64,000 bases of DNA from Gnetum montanum (GCA_015680685.1 MNCI01006679.1:184501-248500), one strand, 5' to 3'; shown: positions 1 through 13,480, counted from the stretch's first letter. A program made the numbers and translations. The notes: generated from the sequence alone by a model not told the origin.

Positions 1-927
1 AATCTTGCTCTATTTCTAGTTTTCTTGTGGAACTATCTCTTTCTCTGGGGAAAATTAGGAGTAGATTCGCAGAGTTGTGCTCAAATGTTTTTGCAAAATT
101 TTATTTGTTACAAGTAGGTATTATAAGGACCGTGTAGACTAGGCAATTGAACAAAATAGGAACTCTCAAAAACTCATAGTACTTGGCAAAGTTGGCTGAA
201 TCTCTTATTGATAAGTCATCTATGGTTTACACATAACGCAATCGTTTCATTTTTCACAACTGCATGTCGCAAGAACACACACACATACTCACATTAACTA
301 CCAAGTCTATTTGGAGGTATCTGGGCCTTGGTGTTGCCAGAGACCAGCAAGCACCTAAATCCTATTCAAGGACACTCGTTGGCGGTCGCGTCCCAAATGG
401 TTGCCAACAGTAACATGTGAGATCCCCCCATCTTATCCCCTCCTTTCCCTCTTCCACACCTAGAGGTGTGATAGCTAGGAAGCCATCATGGACATCAAGG
501 AACATGATAGTTAGAAGATTAGTGTGGATAAATTTTGTTATCACCTTTGCATCTTTCCATTTGAATAAATAAGTATACTCCCCTTTACCCCGTACTTGCT
601 ATTTTTATTAAGTATCACATTTTCAATCATTTTACTCGTTTGATTACTTCTAAATCCCACTTGTTGGAACCTACTTTCATTTTTTCTTTTCAAAGTCTAT
701 CTTGAGTTGTTTTCATTAAAATAATCATGTATCTCCCACAATCAACAAGGTTTCCTTACAACTACACTAACAACAGGTCAGATCAATAGGCTGTGAGGGT
801 CTATGATCCCAAAGACCCTACCATCATTGAGTGTAGGTGATCTTTGAGGGTCAAAGGTGAGAGTCTTGATTTTGTAGCCATAAATTAAGATCATTATAAA
901 TTTATTTATGCTAAAATATAGGTAAGC
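1..927 (+). other. 5' noncoding part of element A (LTR end and leader)
   Basis: No coding frame is visible. A weak primer-binding-site candidate lies at 329-345 (TGGTGTTGCCAGAGACC). It resembles the sites of elements C and D after transitions, but with several mismatches. If correct, 1 to about 320 is the tail of the 5' LTR and the rest is leader. The in-window 3' LTR part of A covers a different LTR section, so the two cannot be compared. Confidence 0.3.
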
Positions 928-2790
928 ATGATAATTTCACAAATTGAAGCCAAGGCCAAGAGAGAGTTTGAGTTCATACACAAGAGTGGGAAGCAGTACA
1001 TCCCTTCCCCGTATGACCAAATTCCCCTTAACGACATCTATGCTAGCATCCTAGCTCTAATGATAATCATGGATGAGGAAGATTACAAGCATAGATTTGA
1101 GGAATAATAGGAAGAGGAGGATTAATTTAAGATAAAATCTAAGCCTAAAAACATTCTGGGAGGATTTTTCCAACAAACATCCCCCAAGGTCACAACACCT
1201 TTCTCTAATTCTTTTGTTTTCTCCATGGGCATGGTGCGACCATCTTCCACTTCTTTCTATTATACTATGGTGGATCCCATGCCTATTATAGCCACACATC
1301 AAAAGTATCCAATGCCAAAAACAACAAACCATAATAAATCAATGTCATTTACAACATAGTCTCAATATATAAAATCATTGACTATGGATTTTACCACCAC
1401 AAATCTACTAACTACTCACATGGAATCCACTATGAGTCCCCAAGAAACTAGTGGTCACACACCCCCTTTATCCCATTTGTGCCTTAATTATTAGCATGGA
1501 TATCATTTTCTTTATTTTTCATGCAAGCCACAACCATAGCACGACTCCTTCCTTCTATCATACAATCCATAGTGAGGCCACAAGCCTCACAATAGGCATC
1601 ACAACCATATGTCTAAGTCTCACAACCAATGGAACCATCACAAGGCCTAGATTAAGCCATCCAAATGATTTAGGACCTAATAGAGGAGTTAAAGAGGCTC
1701 AAAGCCTTTACATCCTAAAGTGTAAAGATCATGGACTTGTACTAGGATTATCCTATTAGTCCTATGGTCCCACCGTTGAGATTTCCTCCTAGTGTCCTCG
1801 TCCCCTTGTTTAGCAAATACAATGAAGAAGGTAACCCTAATGCTCACCTTATAACATTTAGATCTAAGTTCTTGCTATTGCAGCCATGGAATCATACCAT
1901 CATGAGGATTTTTCGTATGTCCTTAACTAGGAAAGTGCTTGATTAGTACTGTGCATTACCTAGAGGGTCCATATCCTTCCTTGAGGAGTTGATAGCTTAG
2001 TTTGTTAACCACTTCAAGTATAACTTGAAGCCTAACACCATGCTTAACCAACTCATGAAGATTAAGTAGGGACCTCTTGAGCCCATACAAAAGTTCATCC
2101 AATAGTGGAATGTAGTCCCAAAACAAAATACTAGATCCCATAGTCAAAACTCACCTTTTGGCTATATTTAAGAGGGTAGTTAATGACTTTATCAAGTTCT
2201 AACTTTACTACCTTGACCCATGGTCACTTAGCCAAGAATTCTCCTAAACCAAGAATCTAGAAGATGATATAGAGGCTAGTCATGACCTAGCCTACGTAGA
2301 ATACAAAAATCAACATATGCGAAGAGACAAGGAGAAGGGCAAACATAACAATGTGACCATATCAACTATGACTAAGGAGGCTAAGACTACTAAATAGTGG
2401 CTAAGGACCAACCCACCCAAGGTCCCCACTAATAATAACCATGATAACCAACCTTCAGCCTATGGGGCCACTACATTGACAACAACCAAACACAATTTTG
2501 AAAGGAAGAATAGGTTTAAATGCACTATACTACCATTAAAATCATTAGATTTGTTAGACTAACTTTAGAAAAGTGGGCATATCCAATACAGATAAATGTC
2601 TAAAGATTCCTAAAAGAAACATGATAGAATCTATGAATAGCCAAGGATACCACTGGAAAAATGAAAGATGACCCACATCTATCTAAATGCTTCAAAATAG
2701 ACTAATTTTGCTACTATTTCCAACTTCCCAATCATGACACAGACTTCTTCCTTATGCTAAAGGATGATTTGTAGAAGATGATAGATAGGG
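928..2790 (+). pseudogene. gag: gag of element A (degenerate)
   Basis: Gag forms the nucleocapsid of the element. The frame starts near ATG 928, shortly followed by a K/E-rich stretch and the block QYIPSPYDQIPL, which matches EFIPSPYDIIPL in gag of element D. The capsid-like block at 1764-2150 contains GNPNAHLITF, matching DPNAHLITF in D and GNPN-HLITF in C. Near 2690-2790 lies a decayed zinc-knuckle equivalent (CYYFQLPNHDTDFF) followed by LKDDL-KMIDRE, matching the CxxHxxxxHxxxxC motif of D. There are numerous stops, so no functional protein is possible. Position 5' of protease supports the call. Confidence 0.8.
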
Positions 2791-3429
2791 AAAAGCTAGT
2801 TCTAGATGCATCCAACCTTGCCCAACCTCAAAACTAGTTGATGCAAGTGTACAAAGACCTATTGAACACTAACAACATTGCATATATCATATTATTATTG
2901 AACGTTGATGATAATTGGAGATCCTCAAGAGAATCATGTATGATTCACATATCCCCTTATGGTGAAAGGGCTCCTTTAGCTCCCACTAGTTCAAGATCCC
3001 ATTTTTTCATAAGGGCATCGTCACAAGTGCCTCCTAGAAAACCATTTATCATTAGTGTGCCTAGCTCACCATAGCCCAACTAGCCATAACCTCATGAGCT
3101 AATAAAACCATCCAATAATCTCTTATGGTAGCCAATGCTACCACATCTTCCTCACAACTAATAGTTGACGAACAAAAAGCTCCAAACGAACAAAGGAAGA
3201 AGTAAAATCAAAAGCTTAATAATAAGGGTGACAAGCAAATGGAGGCATGGAAGGAAGCAAGCCCACCAAAGCCCATTCCCATATCACTATATTCATGACC
3301 TACTTTGTCCAACCGACTCCAAAGAACAAACCATAGGGGGATCTCAAAGCTCATGCCTAGAAGAATGAGGAGAAGTCCCAATAATTACAACCTAAGACTA
3401 AAGTACATATTTTAGGATGCATGGACAAA
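2791..3429 (+). other. gag-protease linker of element A
   Basis: Degenerate sequence between the zinc-knuckle relic and protease, rich in proline and serine codons when read on the + strand. It is equivalent to the 48,480-49,235 linker in element D, but the periodic PYVV motif of D is not clearly preserved. No separate gene is seen. Confidence 0.5.
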
Positions 3430-4312
3430 GTGAACCACAACCATGGTGACAAGCTTGCGGCCAATGAGAAAACCTTCCTTAGTGCGATAGATTAGGTTAG
3501 AAAATCTCTTAAGCAAAAGAACACTACTTTGAGCTTGTATGACTTGATCATGACTTTCACCATACATTGTGAGGCATTAGGCAAAATGCTAACTTCTATA
3601 TCTATTAGTGAGGATATCCCTACTAACGAGGAATCCATCCCTAGGGAGGGGAAGTTGACATTTCTAATATTTTGTGATAGAAAAATTAAGATTAATCCCT
3701 AGAATGGTAAAATCACTAGGGCTTCTCTATTCATAACCATAAGCATCAAGTGCATGTAGATGCTGCTGTAGCTACTAACATCATCCCATGCACCATCATT
3801 GAATGATTAGGCTTCACAGAGAAAATACAGCAAACATCAATAGCTACTATCAAGGGGTCTATCTCCTTAGATTTTGTGACAAGGGAGCAATTCCCCATGA
3901 TTGTGAGTTTCTTGGTAGTGGAGGAGATGCCTAGTTTTAACTTATTCTAGGAAGACCTTGGTTGGCTTAATTATGAGTTGTGTCTTCTCCCATCCACCAA
4001 GAGATTCACCTTCCTTATGAGGAAGGTGAGATCATCATTCATGATGATAAATTAGTGTCCCTAGCTATTAAAAATGTGTATATAGAGTAGGGATCGAAAG
4101 TGGAGTTTGAAGAAGAAACTCCTAATCATGAGATTCAACAACTTGAAAGAGAATAGAACGCCAATAACAACAATGATGACCAACAAGATGCATCATGGGA
4201 AGAGCTCCCATGTAACATCATTAGTGAAGATAATGGAAAATACAAGTTTGTGCAGAGTAGACCTTACTCATTTTCTAATCTTTTGAAAATTAGGAAGAGC
4301 GTGCACAAGTGA
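3430..4312 (+). pseudogene. PR: Retropepsin (protease) region of element A
   Basis: The block LKQKNTTLSLYDLI followed by MLTSISISEDIPTNEESI matches the upstream half of the D protease frame. The active-site strand reads VHVDAAVATNIIP against VHVDDGAATNVVP in D, so the catalytic Asp is kept but the following D-G has become A-A. The flap-like ILGRPW equivalent and the HH-rich tail are frameshifted. The frame ends at a TGA at 4310-4312 after KIRKSVHK. Known retropepsins cleave Gag-Pol; this copy cannot be active. Confidence 0.8.
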
Positions 4313-4617
4313 AATACACTTTGACCCTTCCACCCCATGTCCTTATAACCATATAGCCAATAGCCATGTAGCTTAGTTTTTCTTTGCTAATTTTTTATGC
4401 TTGTTTGTGTAGTTTATTTTACTCTTCATGCGAATAGCCTAGATTTCTACTTTCATTTGCATTTTACTTATGTAGTATAGCCTTTATTGTTCATTAATTT
4501 TATGCATGATGAAATCAAAAAAATAAAAAAATCCTTATAAAAAATTCTTAAAGTTGAAAAAAATCATAAAAATTTAAAAAAAATAACAAAATTATTACCA
4601 AAAAAATATAAGACTCT

Positions 4618-4860
4618 GAGGGCCCACCATGGCCTAAAATTGGCAAACCCATGGCTTGTTGAGCTCTTAAACTAGCATTGTGGCCTACTAAGGCCTTAAA
4701 CTAATATTGCAACCTATCAAGGCCTTAAACTAACATCATAGTCCACTAAGACTCTAAACTAGCATTCTAGTCTACTAAGACTCTAAATTAGCAATATAGT
4801 TTGCTAAGACTCTAAACTAGCATTATAGGCCATCATGACCTTAAAATGGTGATAAATGTA
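4618..4860 (+). repeat. GGCC-dyad / TTAAACTAG tandem repeat, copy set 1 of element A
   Basis: About eight imperfect units of roughly 30 bp. The best ones contain GGCCTACTAAGGCC followed by TTAAACTA and a short A/T spacer. GGCC..GGCC is an almost perfect palindrome. The same unit recurs after integrase of A (13340-13480), near pol of A (around 9400 and 9670), and at corresponding places in C and D. Confidence 0.8.
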
Positions 4861-4869
4861 TAGCCTGAC

Positions 4870-6247
4870 ATGGTTTTTTTTAAAGGTAGGTAATCCTTAT
4901 CCATTCATAATCTCATAGTTCTTGACATAGTTAATGTAGCCATATTCTACACACATATTTTCAACACTTGTAATCTAAGATCCTTGAAACAATAAAGTAA
5001 TCAACAACGTATATAGCCAAAATGAAAATCAAAACTTAAAATTTAAAATATCTTAAAATAAAATAATATAGCCATGGTCACATTGTGTGGAATAAATATT
5101 AAAACTATAAATCATAAATGATCAAATATCTACAACTCAAGTATTAGCTAACATAAGCCATACAATGTCAAGCCATTACTCAACTTCTATATAGTGGATG
5201 ACCTCTTTGATTAGTTTGGTGGCAACTATTATCCCATTAGTGAAAACACCAAATAATTCATGGAAGGTAGTTACATTAATGACAATAGCAATAGATAGGC
5301 CTTGTACTATGGTGTAGAACACATTGGCTTTTTCATCAAAAGAGTCGATATTGTTTAGCATCTCTGCAAAAGGGATGATAGGATTAGGTGCCATAAAGAT
5401 CTTAAGAAACCTACATGAGAAATGTTTGCTTGAATGTCTTCAGATGTATTCTCTCTCAACCACTTCTATGTTGGTCCCATAGTATTAAAATTTAGGATGA
5501 GATTTTGTGCAAAATATCTAGTGAAGGGTATAATAACATCTATGAGAGTGGAAGGCCCTATAAGAGAAAGATAAGTGCTTAGCTTCAATACAACTATGTT
5601 TTGGCCATAAGAAACTTAAAGCATAAATAACCATAAAACCTTTAACATAACAAAGTACTTGTTTTCTCACTCTTCTTCTTCTTCTTGCTTGGAGAAGCTC
5701 GTGTGGGGATTGTATCAAAAAGCACCAAAAACACAAATTTAACAATATTAAACCAAAGATTACAATCAAAATAACCAAACCAACCTCTACCCATTAAAAA
5801 ACACACCAAAGTAAGGGGGTATTATGCCATTAGAATTTCATTTTAATGAATCCTTGGCCCTAGATCTAAGAAAAATAGCCTCAATATGAGATTTTTAGAA
5901 AAAAGCATCTAAAAAAGCAAGCCTACTTTCCAAAATCTCATCTACCAAGGTTAAAATAGAAAAATAACCCTATATGCACATGAAAACTGCCAAAAAATGA
6001 CATGTGATTTCTTTGAAATTTATTTTTATTTACTTCTTTTAACTAGATTTGAAAAAAAGGGCCTGTTTCTACCTAGAAAAACACCAAAAATGGCTAGGAC
6101 ACCATGAAAAAAAAGGCGAAGAATGACCTACCTTTGGATTGATGAGGAGGTTCCTTATATATAAAAAACCATGGGAAAGGTAAAGATCCTTTTGACAGCC
6201 TCATCTAATGTTTGGATGTTGGGATATTTTCTACCTTTCTTCATCAT
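4870..6247 (-). pseudogene. Antisense gene of element A, internally deleted
   Basis: Read on the - strand. Exon 1 is 6132-6247: it begins with ATG, encodes MKKGRKYPNIQTLDEA, and ends in CAAAG before a GTAGGT donor, like exon 1 of C and D. The exon 3 tail is seen at 5665-5725 as a lysine run (SKKKKKSEK). Exon 4 starts at 5557 after a CTTATAG acceptor, contains the landmark GFLKIFMAPNP and NNIDSFDEKANVF, and stops after HYIEVE at 5176. From there the sequence matches the 3' untranslated part of the copy in C (from about 38,830). So the phosphatase-like exon 2, most of exon 3, the rest of exon 4 and exons 5-8 are deleted, while both ends of the gene remain. Not functional. Confidence 0.75.
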
Positions 6248-6639
6248 GATGATCAAAGTTGGAAGAAGGCTTAAAATCTGAAGTAGTTTAAGCTTCGACA
6301 CTAGGTTGAGAAAGGATGAAGAGCTTCAAAACTAAAATTTGATAAGATCTACTACAAGAATGGATTCCAAGTCTCTCCTCTAGTGTGTTTATTAATGGAA
6401 TGACAGTTTGTGATGGGTTTGTGCAAGTTTTAACATTAAAAATCCATTAAACCTAGCATTTCCAATCCAAATCCCTACTTGCTAATTCTAAGTATGATAC
6501 TTCCACCTACATTGAAGTCCAAGGGGGGGTGGGGGGAAGCATCCTTCATGATTGGAGTGAGGAGGGGTAAATAGAAATTACCTTTATTTTTTCATAATTT
6601 TTTAATTTTTGAGTTTATAAACCGATGGATCCCACCCTG
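6248..6639. other. Upstream region of the antisense gene of A
   Basis: No coding frame. This stretch lies directly 5' of antisense exon 1 and would hold its promoter. I see no clear TATA box on the - strand. A short run of G (about 6521-6535) is present. Confidence 0.4.
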
Positions 6640-9310
6640 TATCCTCACACATGGTGTGTTTGGGTTATAGAATACATTAACTTTGGTGTTTTTATCCCTT
6701 TAATACATAGAATCATATCCAAGCCTTAACCCCCATGCATCCACATTGAGGATACCATACTCAAGATGGATGCACATCTTCCATCCCTCAAAATAATCAA
6801 AGACTAACTTTCTTACCATTTTTGTTAGTTGCAACTTGCATCATCCAACCCCAAGCTCTGAAAGGGGATCAAACATTTCTAAAAATAGTCACCTTGGGTG
6901 TCCATGCTAGCTTACCCCTTGGAGGGGGGGCACTAAGCATGGAACAAGGATGGTAACCCTCATTCATGTATCCCACTACCCATCACACCGAGATTTGATC
7001 CCCAAAAGGATTCCCATTAGCAAGAATCTATCCAATGACTTCTAGCAACCCCTAAACCTTGGAAAATCTAGTAAAAAATGGTTAAAACATTTTTATTTGA
7101 TGGTTCCACATTGGGGGAGGCCTCATCCATGCTATGCATCTTAGCCCTAGCATGGATGGATGGGAGGTGACACAAAATTCCATAAATCAATCACTTGGTT
7201 ACCATATTTGACCTCTATACTCCTATATAGCCTCTAATAGCCTATTTCTACATTAGAACAAGGTGATATGCAACCTTATATCTTACTCCAAATTGGAAAA
7301 TTTGTCCTCCATGCTAGTGTGGGTCAAATGTGGGGGTTTAGGGGGCATAACATAAAAATCCTCTTCCCAACTTCTAGTGACCATAGTTCTTGCAGTAACA
7401 GCATTGGTACCCCTTCATGACCTCCAATAATTGATAACTCCTTTGGTTCTTACACCATGGGTTACTCCTTGCAAGGGGAGCTCAGTAAGAAAATAAGGGG
7501 GTAACCTTAAAACCTAATGAAAAAAATGTTAAAATTAATAGGTTTTAATCTTGGGTAATTCCTAGTAGCACTAGTAAACTTGAGAATGCACATCCATGTC
7601 CAAAACTAATTAAAATTCATCAATTTTCAATCCTTTGGAATCTTCCATGCTAGCTTACCTCCTTGGAGGGGGGCCTTAATGTGAAAATAAGAGGTAACAT
7701 TAAAAATCAATTAAATACCATAAAATTAGCAAATTTTGATCTTGGAAAATGTCTAGCAACATTAGGAATCTTGGGAATGCACATGCATGCCCAAAACTGA
7801 TCAAAATTAGTCAAAACTCAACCTCTTGGAACCTTCCAAGCTAGCTTACCCTCCTAGAGGAGGGGCTTAGCGTTGAAATAAGGGGGTAACCTCAAAAATT
7901 AATTTAAAAGTATTAAAATCTTGAACAGTTCCTAACAACATCAATAACCTTAGGAATGCACATGCATGCCCAAAACTGATCAAAATTTGCCAAAACTTAG
8001 CCCCTTGGAACCTTCCAAGCTGGCTTACCTTCTTGGAAGGGGGGCCTCACCATGGAAACAGGGGGTGACCTCAAAAATTAATTTAAAATCCTTAAAATTA
8101 ACAAGTTTTGATCTTGGGAAATGCCTAGTAGCACCAACAACTTTGCGAATGCACATGCATACCCAAAATTGATTAAAATTTGTCAAAACTTAGCTCCTTA
8201 GAACCTTAAAAATTAAAGGTTTCTATTTTGGGCAATGCCTAGCAGAACTATCAACCCCAGGAATGTACATGCATGCCCAAAACTAATCAAATGTTTTTAA
8301 TTTCAACCCCTTGGAATCATCAACACTAATTTACCCCCTAGAGGGAGGTCTTAGTGTGGAAGAAAGGGGGTAACCTTAAAAATTAATCTAAAATATTTAA
8401 AGTTGACAAATGTTGATCTTGGACAATGTATAACAACACAAGCAATCCAAAGAATATACATGCATGCCCAAAATTGATCGAAATTTGTCAATTTTCAACC
8501 CCTTTAAATCTTTCATCTTGGCTTACCCACATGGAGGGGGTGGAGGGTGTTCATGATGTAAATAAGGGGGGTAACCTTAAAAATCAATTAAAAAGACTTA
8601 AAATTAGCAATTTTTGATCTTGGGTAATGTCTAGCAACATTGACAAGCTCAAGAATGCACATGCATTCCCACAATTGATCAAAATCTATCAGTTTTCAAC
8701 CCCTTAGGATCTTCCATGCTAGCTTATCCCCCTCAAGGAGGGGTAGAGGGAGAGGGCTCAATATGAAAATAAGGGGGTAACCTCAAAAATTAAAATAAAT
8801 AACCTTACAATTAACAAGTTTTGGTCTTGGGTAATGCCCAATAACATCGACAACCTTCGGAATGTGCATGCATGCTCAAAATTGATAAAAAATTATCAAT
8901 TTTAAATCCCTTGGAATCTTCCATGCTAGCTTACCTCCTTGGNTGGGGTAATGTCTAATAGCATCATCAACCCCAAGAATGCACATGCATGCACACAATT
9001 GATAAAAAATTTATTAATTTTCAACCACTTGGAATATTCCATGTTGCCGTACCCCCTTGGAGGGGGGGGGGGGGGGGGGGGGGGTGTTGCGCTTAGTGTG
9101 GAAATAAGGGGGTAACCTTAAAAATGAATTTAAAACCATTAAAATTAATAAGGTTTGATCTTGTGCAATGCTTATCAACATTGGAAACCATGGGAATGCA
9201 CATGCATGCGAAAAACTAATCAAAATTTATTAAAATTTAGCCCCTTGGAACCTTTAATATTGACTTAGCCCCCTGGAGGGGGTGCTTAACACGGAACTAA
9301 GGAGCTCTTA
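6640..9310. repeat. Tandem array of about 180-200 bp units, element A
   Basis: Around 12-14 imperfect units. Anchors recur: CATGCTAGCTTACC followed by CTTGGAGGGGGG and AGTGTGGAAATAAGGGGGTAA, then TTTTGATCTTGG, and GAATGCACATGCATGCCCAA. The ACATGCATGC anchor lies near 7782, 7961, 8153, 8267, 8458, 8659, 8867, 8983 and 9199, giving steps of about 179-216 bp and two short steps of about 115 bp. One short step contains the single N at 8943, so units may be collapsed there. Short open frames inside it are repeat artefacts. Confidence 0.85.
9062..9084 (+). repeat. G homopolymer of 23 bases
   Basis: An uninterrupted run of G inside one unit of the element A array, where neighbouring units have GGAGGGGGG. 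It probably grew by slippage. It could form a G-quadruplex. Exact length is unreliable in any assembly. Confidence 0.8.
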
Positions 9311-9879
9311 GCATATAGTCTTCAAAACTCTTATTTTTAGCCCCAAACAGCCCATAAACAGCCTTGACTAATGTCCAAACTTATCTAAAAACCTTGAAGC
9401 CCTAAACCATGGCCTGCTAAGGCCTAAACCTAGTGAAATCAAACCTCTTTTGACCTATATTAGCCAAGTTTGACCATATGTAGCATGCTTTTCTTGACGT
9501 TTCAACTTTCTTTTGGCCTTATGTAGCATTATTGACCTTGATAACCTTCTTGTAGCCTTTACATAGCGTTGTACTTTCTTTATCTATTTTATTTACCTTT
9601 ATTTAGCCTTTGATTGGTATCAGAAAGGGGGTTTGACCTGCCCTAATTACTATTTGACACCATGACATTATGGCATGCCAAGGCCTAAAATTGGCAAAAC
9701 CATGATTCTTGCTAATAGATTGTAGCTTTATTCCTATGTTTGACCTTTACTTGACCCCTATTGCACTTTGTTTGCCCACTTTATATTATTTATAGCCTTT
9801 GATGGCCTTATTTGCATTAGAATAGAATGTATTTACATGATTTTATAGCATTTTAAGCATGGTTTATTAATTTTTAACC
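9311..9879 (+). other. Spacer before pol of A with scattered GGCC/TAAAC words
   Basis: Noncoding. Contains words such as GGCCTGCTAAGGCCTAAACC near 9409 and GCATGCCAAGGCCTAAAATT near 9672, isolated relatives of the module-border repeat, together with many GACC/TAGCC words. The pol reading frame becomes recognisable at about 9880. Confidence 0.5.
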
Positions 9880-12800
9880 AGGTGTTACTTAATATGCTTT
9901 TGATTGACATGCAAGATCAAAGTATGAGTAGTTGGGAGCTAATCAATCTACCTTTGAGCCTATGTGGGCTTCACAGTGATGTAGAATGCTATATTGACCT
10001 TGATTACCTAGATCTTGAGCTTGAGAGTCTTGTTGACCTCATAGCCTTAATAGAGAAACCCCTAGAGTAGCCTGAAAATCTAGTCAATACCCTTAACTTA
10101 GAGGTGGGTGACATAACCAAAGAATCTTTGGTTGAGGTTCCTATCATGACACACAATGGTAAGGAGAGAGCCCTTAAACTAAGTTCCTCACTAGAACCCC
10201 AATAGGCTCAAGACATCACCAAGGTTCTACAAGGCATCATTAAGGCCTTTGCTTGGTCATATAAAGATATGTCAGGCCTAGACCCATGCTTAGTAAAACA
10301 TAACATCATAATAGACCCTAGCATTAGACTAGTTAAGGAAAAATTATGTAAGATAAGACTTGATTTGGCCTTGGTAGTTTTTTATGACATCTTGAAGCTA
10401 TACCAAGCTAGTTTCATTAGGGTTGTTAACTAGGAAAAATGGGTTTCCAACATAGTGGTAGTCCCTAAGAAAAATGGGAATATTCATATTTGAATTGATT
10501 TTTGAGATCTTAATAAAGCAACTATCAAGGATGACTTTCCATTACCCAACATTGATTATAGTATTGATACCATGGCTAGGCATGCATTATTGTCCTTTAT
10601 GGATGGGTTTTTGAGATACAACCAAATTAGGATCAACCTAGAACACCAACTTAGTACAACCTTATTGGAGGAAATTTTTCTATATTATGATTTCCTTTGG
10701 CCTTAAGAATGTAGGAGCATCCTATCAACAAGTCATGACTTATAGCTTCAGTGATTACATGCTAGGTTTTCTTAACGATTACATGGATAACATAGCTGTT
10801 AAGTCCAAAGAGGTTAGTGACCATGATAATGAACTAAATATTGTGCTTAAATGGTGCCTCAAATATGAGCTTAGGTTCAACTGTAACAAGTATTGCTTTG
10901 ATGTCAAGACTAGCAAGATGCTTAGTTCATGGTATCTAAAGCAAGGATACATGTCAATCTTAATAAGGTTAAGGCCATATCCAAAGTATTAGTGCCTACC
11001 AACCTTAAGGAGCTTTGAGAATTATAGTTTATTCATAGGTTTATTAGTAGACATATAGAAAAATTATAGTCCATGCAATGCTTGCTTAAGAAAGGGGTTC
11101 ACTATGAGTGAATAACTCAATTCCAAAAGGACTTTGAAAACCTTAAGCAAGAGTTGGCACAACTACCGACAATCTATCCTACACAAGAGGATAGATCTTT
11201 TTACATTTTCCTAGCCATATTTGACACATCCATTGCCTCTCTACTTTGTTAGAAATGTGATGATGGAGTGGAAATTCTAGTGTACCATCTTATCCATGCA
11301 TTAGTTGTCCATGAAACTTGATACACTAAAGTGAAGAACTATTGTTTGGTACTAGTCTTCTCATTGAAGAAGTGCAACACTATCTTCAAAATTTAAATTA
11401 ATGTCATTTGTAGAGATAATGTGCTTAGAGTCATAATGATCAATATTTATGAGAATAGCTACACAGCTTGATGGAAAGCCATAACTGTGGAGTTTGAACT
11501 TTGTTACCTCTCTCAATCATCAATGAAAGCTTAAACTATAGCCATACAACTCATATTTTTACTTGTTGATGATTGAGTAGTCATAGATCCTAAGTTCCCT
11601 AATGAGCATATTAGTATTGTTAGAAAAGTACCTAAGGGTAATGAGGTGGTCATGCACTTTAATGGAGCTTCAACTACCCATGGTACCAGTGCTATTGCCA
11701 TCATAACATTTCCATCTAGTCAAATCTAATCCTTCACCTATTGTTTTGAGTTCCGATGTACTAATAACATAGCATAGTATGATGGTTTGTTCAAGGGAAT
11801 GATGGTTTAAAGGTGATTTTCAACTTGTGGTTAACAAGGTAATGGGAGTCTATGCATGTAAAGCCAAAAATTTACAGCCATATTGTGACCTAGAAAACTA
11901 ATTGCTACAATAGTTTATAGACATTAATATCCAGTATGTACTCCAAAATGAGAATGCCATAGCCAATGCAGTGGCAATATTAGCTCATAGTGTGATGCTT
12001 GATATGTTTAATAAGTTTCGCACCTTAATCATGAACTATACTGTTCCCATCACCCAAAACACTGAAGATACCTTTGTAGCCATTGTCCATACTGCTCATG
12101 CCAAGGAATGGTATGATGATATCAAATTTTACCTTATGCATGGTGAGTCTTCACAAGACTTGACTACTATTCAAAAGCATACTATACAAAAAATATCAAA
12201 GTAGTATGCCATTATAGGTGATAACACATTATGTTGACAATCCTATGATGGTATATTACTAAAGTGCTTAGGTAAAACCAAAGCCAAAATAGTCCTAAAG
12301 GAGGTTCACTAGGTTGTTTGTGGGGAACATATAGGACCAAGAACTATGGCTGCTAAGATTATGTAGTTAGATTACTACTGGCCTCATATAAAAAGTGACT
12401 ACATGTAAAAGGTTAAGCATTGTGACATATTCCAATGACAGTAACCTTATGCACATATCATTGATGAAGTTACATACCACTAAAATCACCTAGTCATTTC
12501 AACAATGGGATTTGGATATCATTGGACCTATAATAACCAAGTCTTTTGCAAGTCATAGCTTCATCATCACTACAAATGAATACTTTACAACGTGGGTTGA
12601 GTCTATTTCTTTAAGGAAGACTACATCTGAACAAGTTTGCAAATTTATCTTAGATAACATTATAACCCATTTTGGTATACCCATGACCATAGTTATAGAT
12701 AATGGACCATAATTTAGTAGGCATGAAATGAAAGATTTCTATCACAACCTGGGCATTAAGCATTCTTTCTCATCATGTTATTATCCTCAGGCCAACGAAC

Positions 12801-13315
12801 AAGCAAAGGTAAGCAACAAGGTAATTATCAACTTACTAAGGAAGATGCTCAATAATCACAAGCATAAATGGCATGAGTTTCTTGTCCATGCACTATGGAC
12901 CTATAGAATGACCTATCGCACAATAACTAGGATAACCTCTTATAACTTGATTTATGGTTTTGAAGCTATTTTACCTCTTGAATTGTAGGTTCCATCACTT
13001 TGAGTAGTCTTAACTTCATCAATGATGATTAGAATAAGGAGTTATAGATAGTGGTCCTAAACTTAGTGTAGGAGCAATGTATGAAAGCACTTGATCACAT
13101 CGAACACTATCAAGAGAGGTAGAAGTGGTAGCACCATTGTAACTTAACCAAATGTAAGATCAAGGAAGGTGACTTGGTCCTCAAAGCTATTCACAAGCAT
13201 GCCTTTTCTAGTTACCAAAGCCTATGATAATGGAGCATTCAAGATAGCCAAAATGGATGGGAATGAGCTAGCTAATCCAATCAATCATTCCTATTTGAAT
13301 CCATATTACATGTAG
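9880..13315 (+). pseudogene. pol: pol of element A: RT, RNase H, second RNase H, integrase (degenerate)
   Basis: The N-terminal block with IDLDYLDLELESLVDLIA (about 9990-10060) is also found in C. RT spans about 10440-11130: DLNKATIKDDFPLP and LLSFMDGF are clear, but the catalytic YVDD box is YMDN and several stops occur. RNase H follows (11160-11580). The archaeal-type RNase H is at 11640-12000 (MHFNGAST, then MLGHSV after NENAIANA). Integrase (12220-13315) keeps LDIIGP and IDNGP, but the third catalytic residue is lost (NEQAKVSN against NGQAEATN in D, E to K). The last recognisable residues, LNPYYM, end at a TAG at 13313-13315. Domain order is Tat-like. Inactive. Confidence 0.85.
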
Positions 13316-13339
13316 TTGACTATCATCAACAAGAGAGCC

Positions 13340-13480
13340 TACTCTAAAGTGGCCTGCCAAGGCCTTAAACTAGTAACACAGCCTATTAAGGCCTTAAACT
13401 ATCTACACAACCTTCTAGAGCCTTAAACTAATACCATGGCCCATCATGGCCTTAAACTAGCAACATTGGTTACCTAGGTG
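13340..13480 (+). repeat. GGCC-dyad / TTAAACTAG tandem repeat, copy set 2 of element A
   Basis: Four units directly after integrase, e.g. GGCCTGCCAAGGCC then TTAAACTAGTAAC, spaced about 32-34 bp. Same unit as at 4618-4860. Confidence 0.8.

Noticed and set aside
1-320. Calling a complete 5' LTR for element A
   Set aside because: The left end is outside the window and the 3' LTR fragment covers a different section, so the pair cannot be verified.
9062-9084. The G run as a polypurine tract
   Set aside because: It lies in the middle of the array and no LTR start follows; the real tract is at 14,308-14,319.
7966-9223. Short frames inside the array of element A
   Set aside because: They repeat with the array unit and have no family resemblance.
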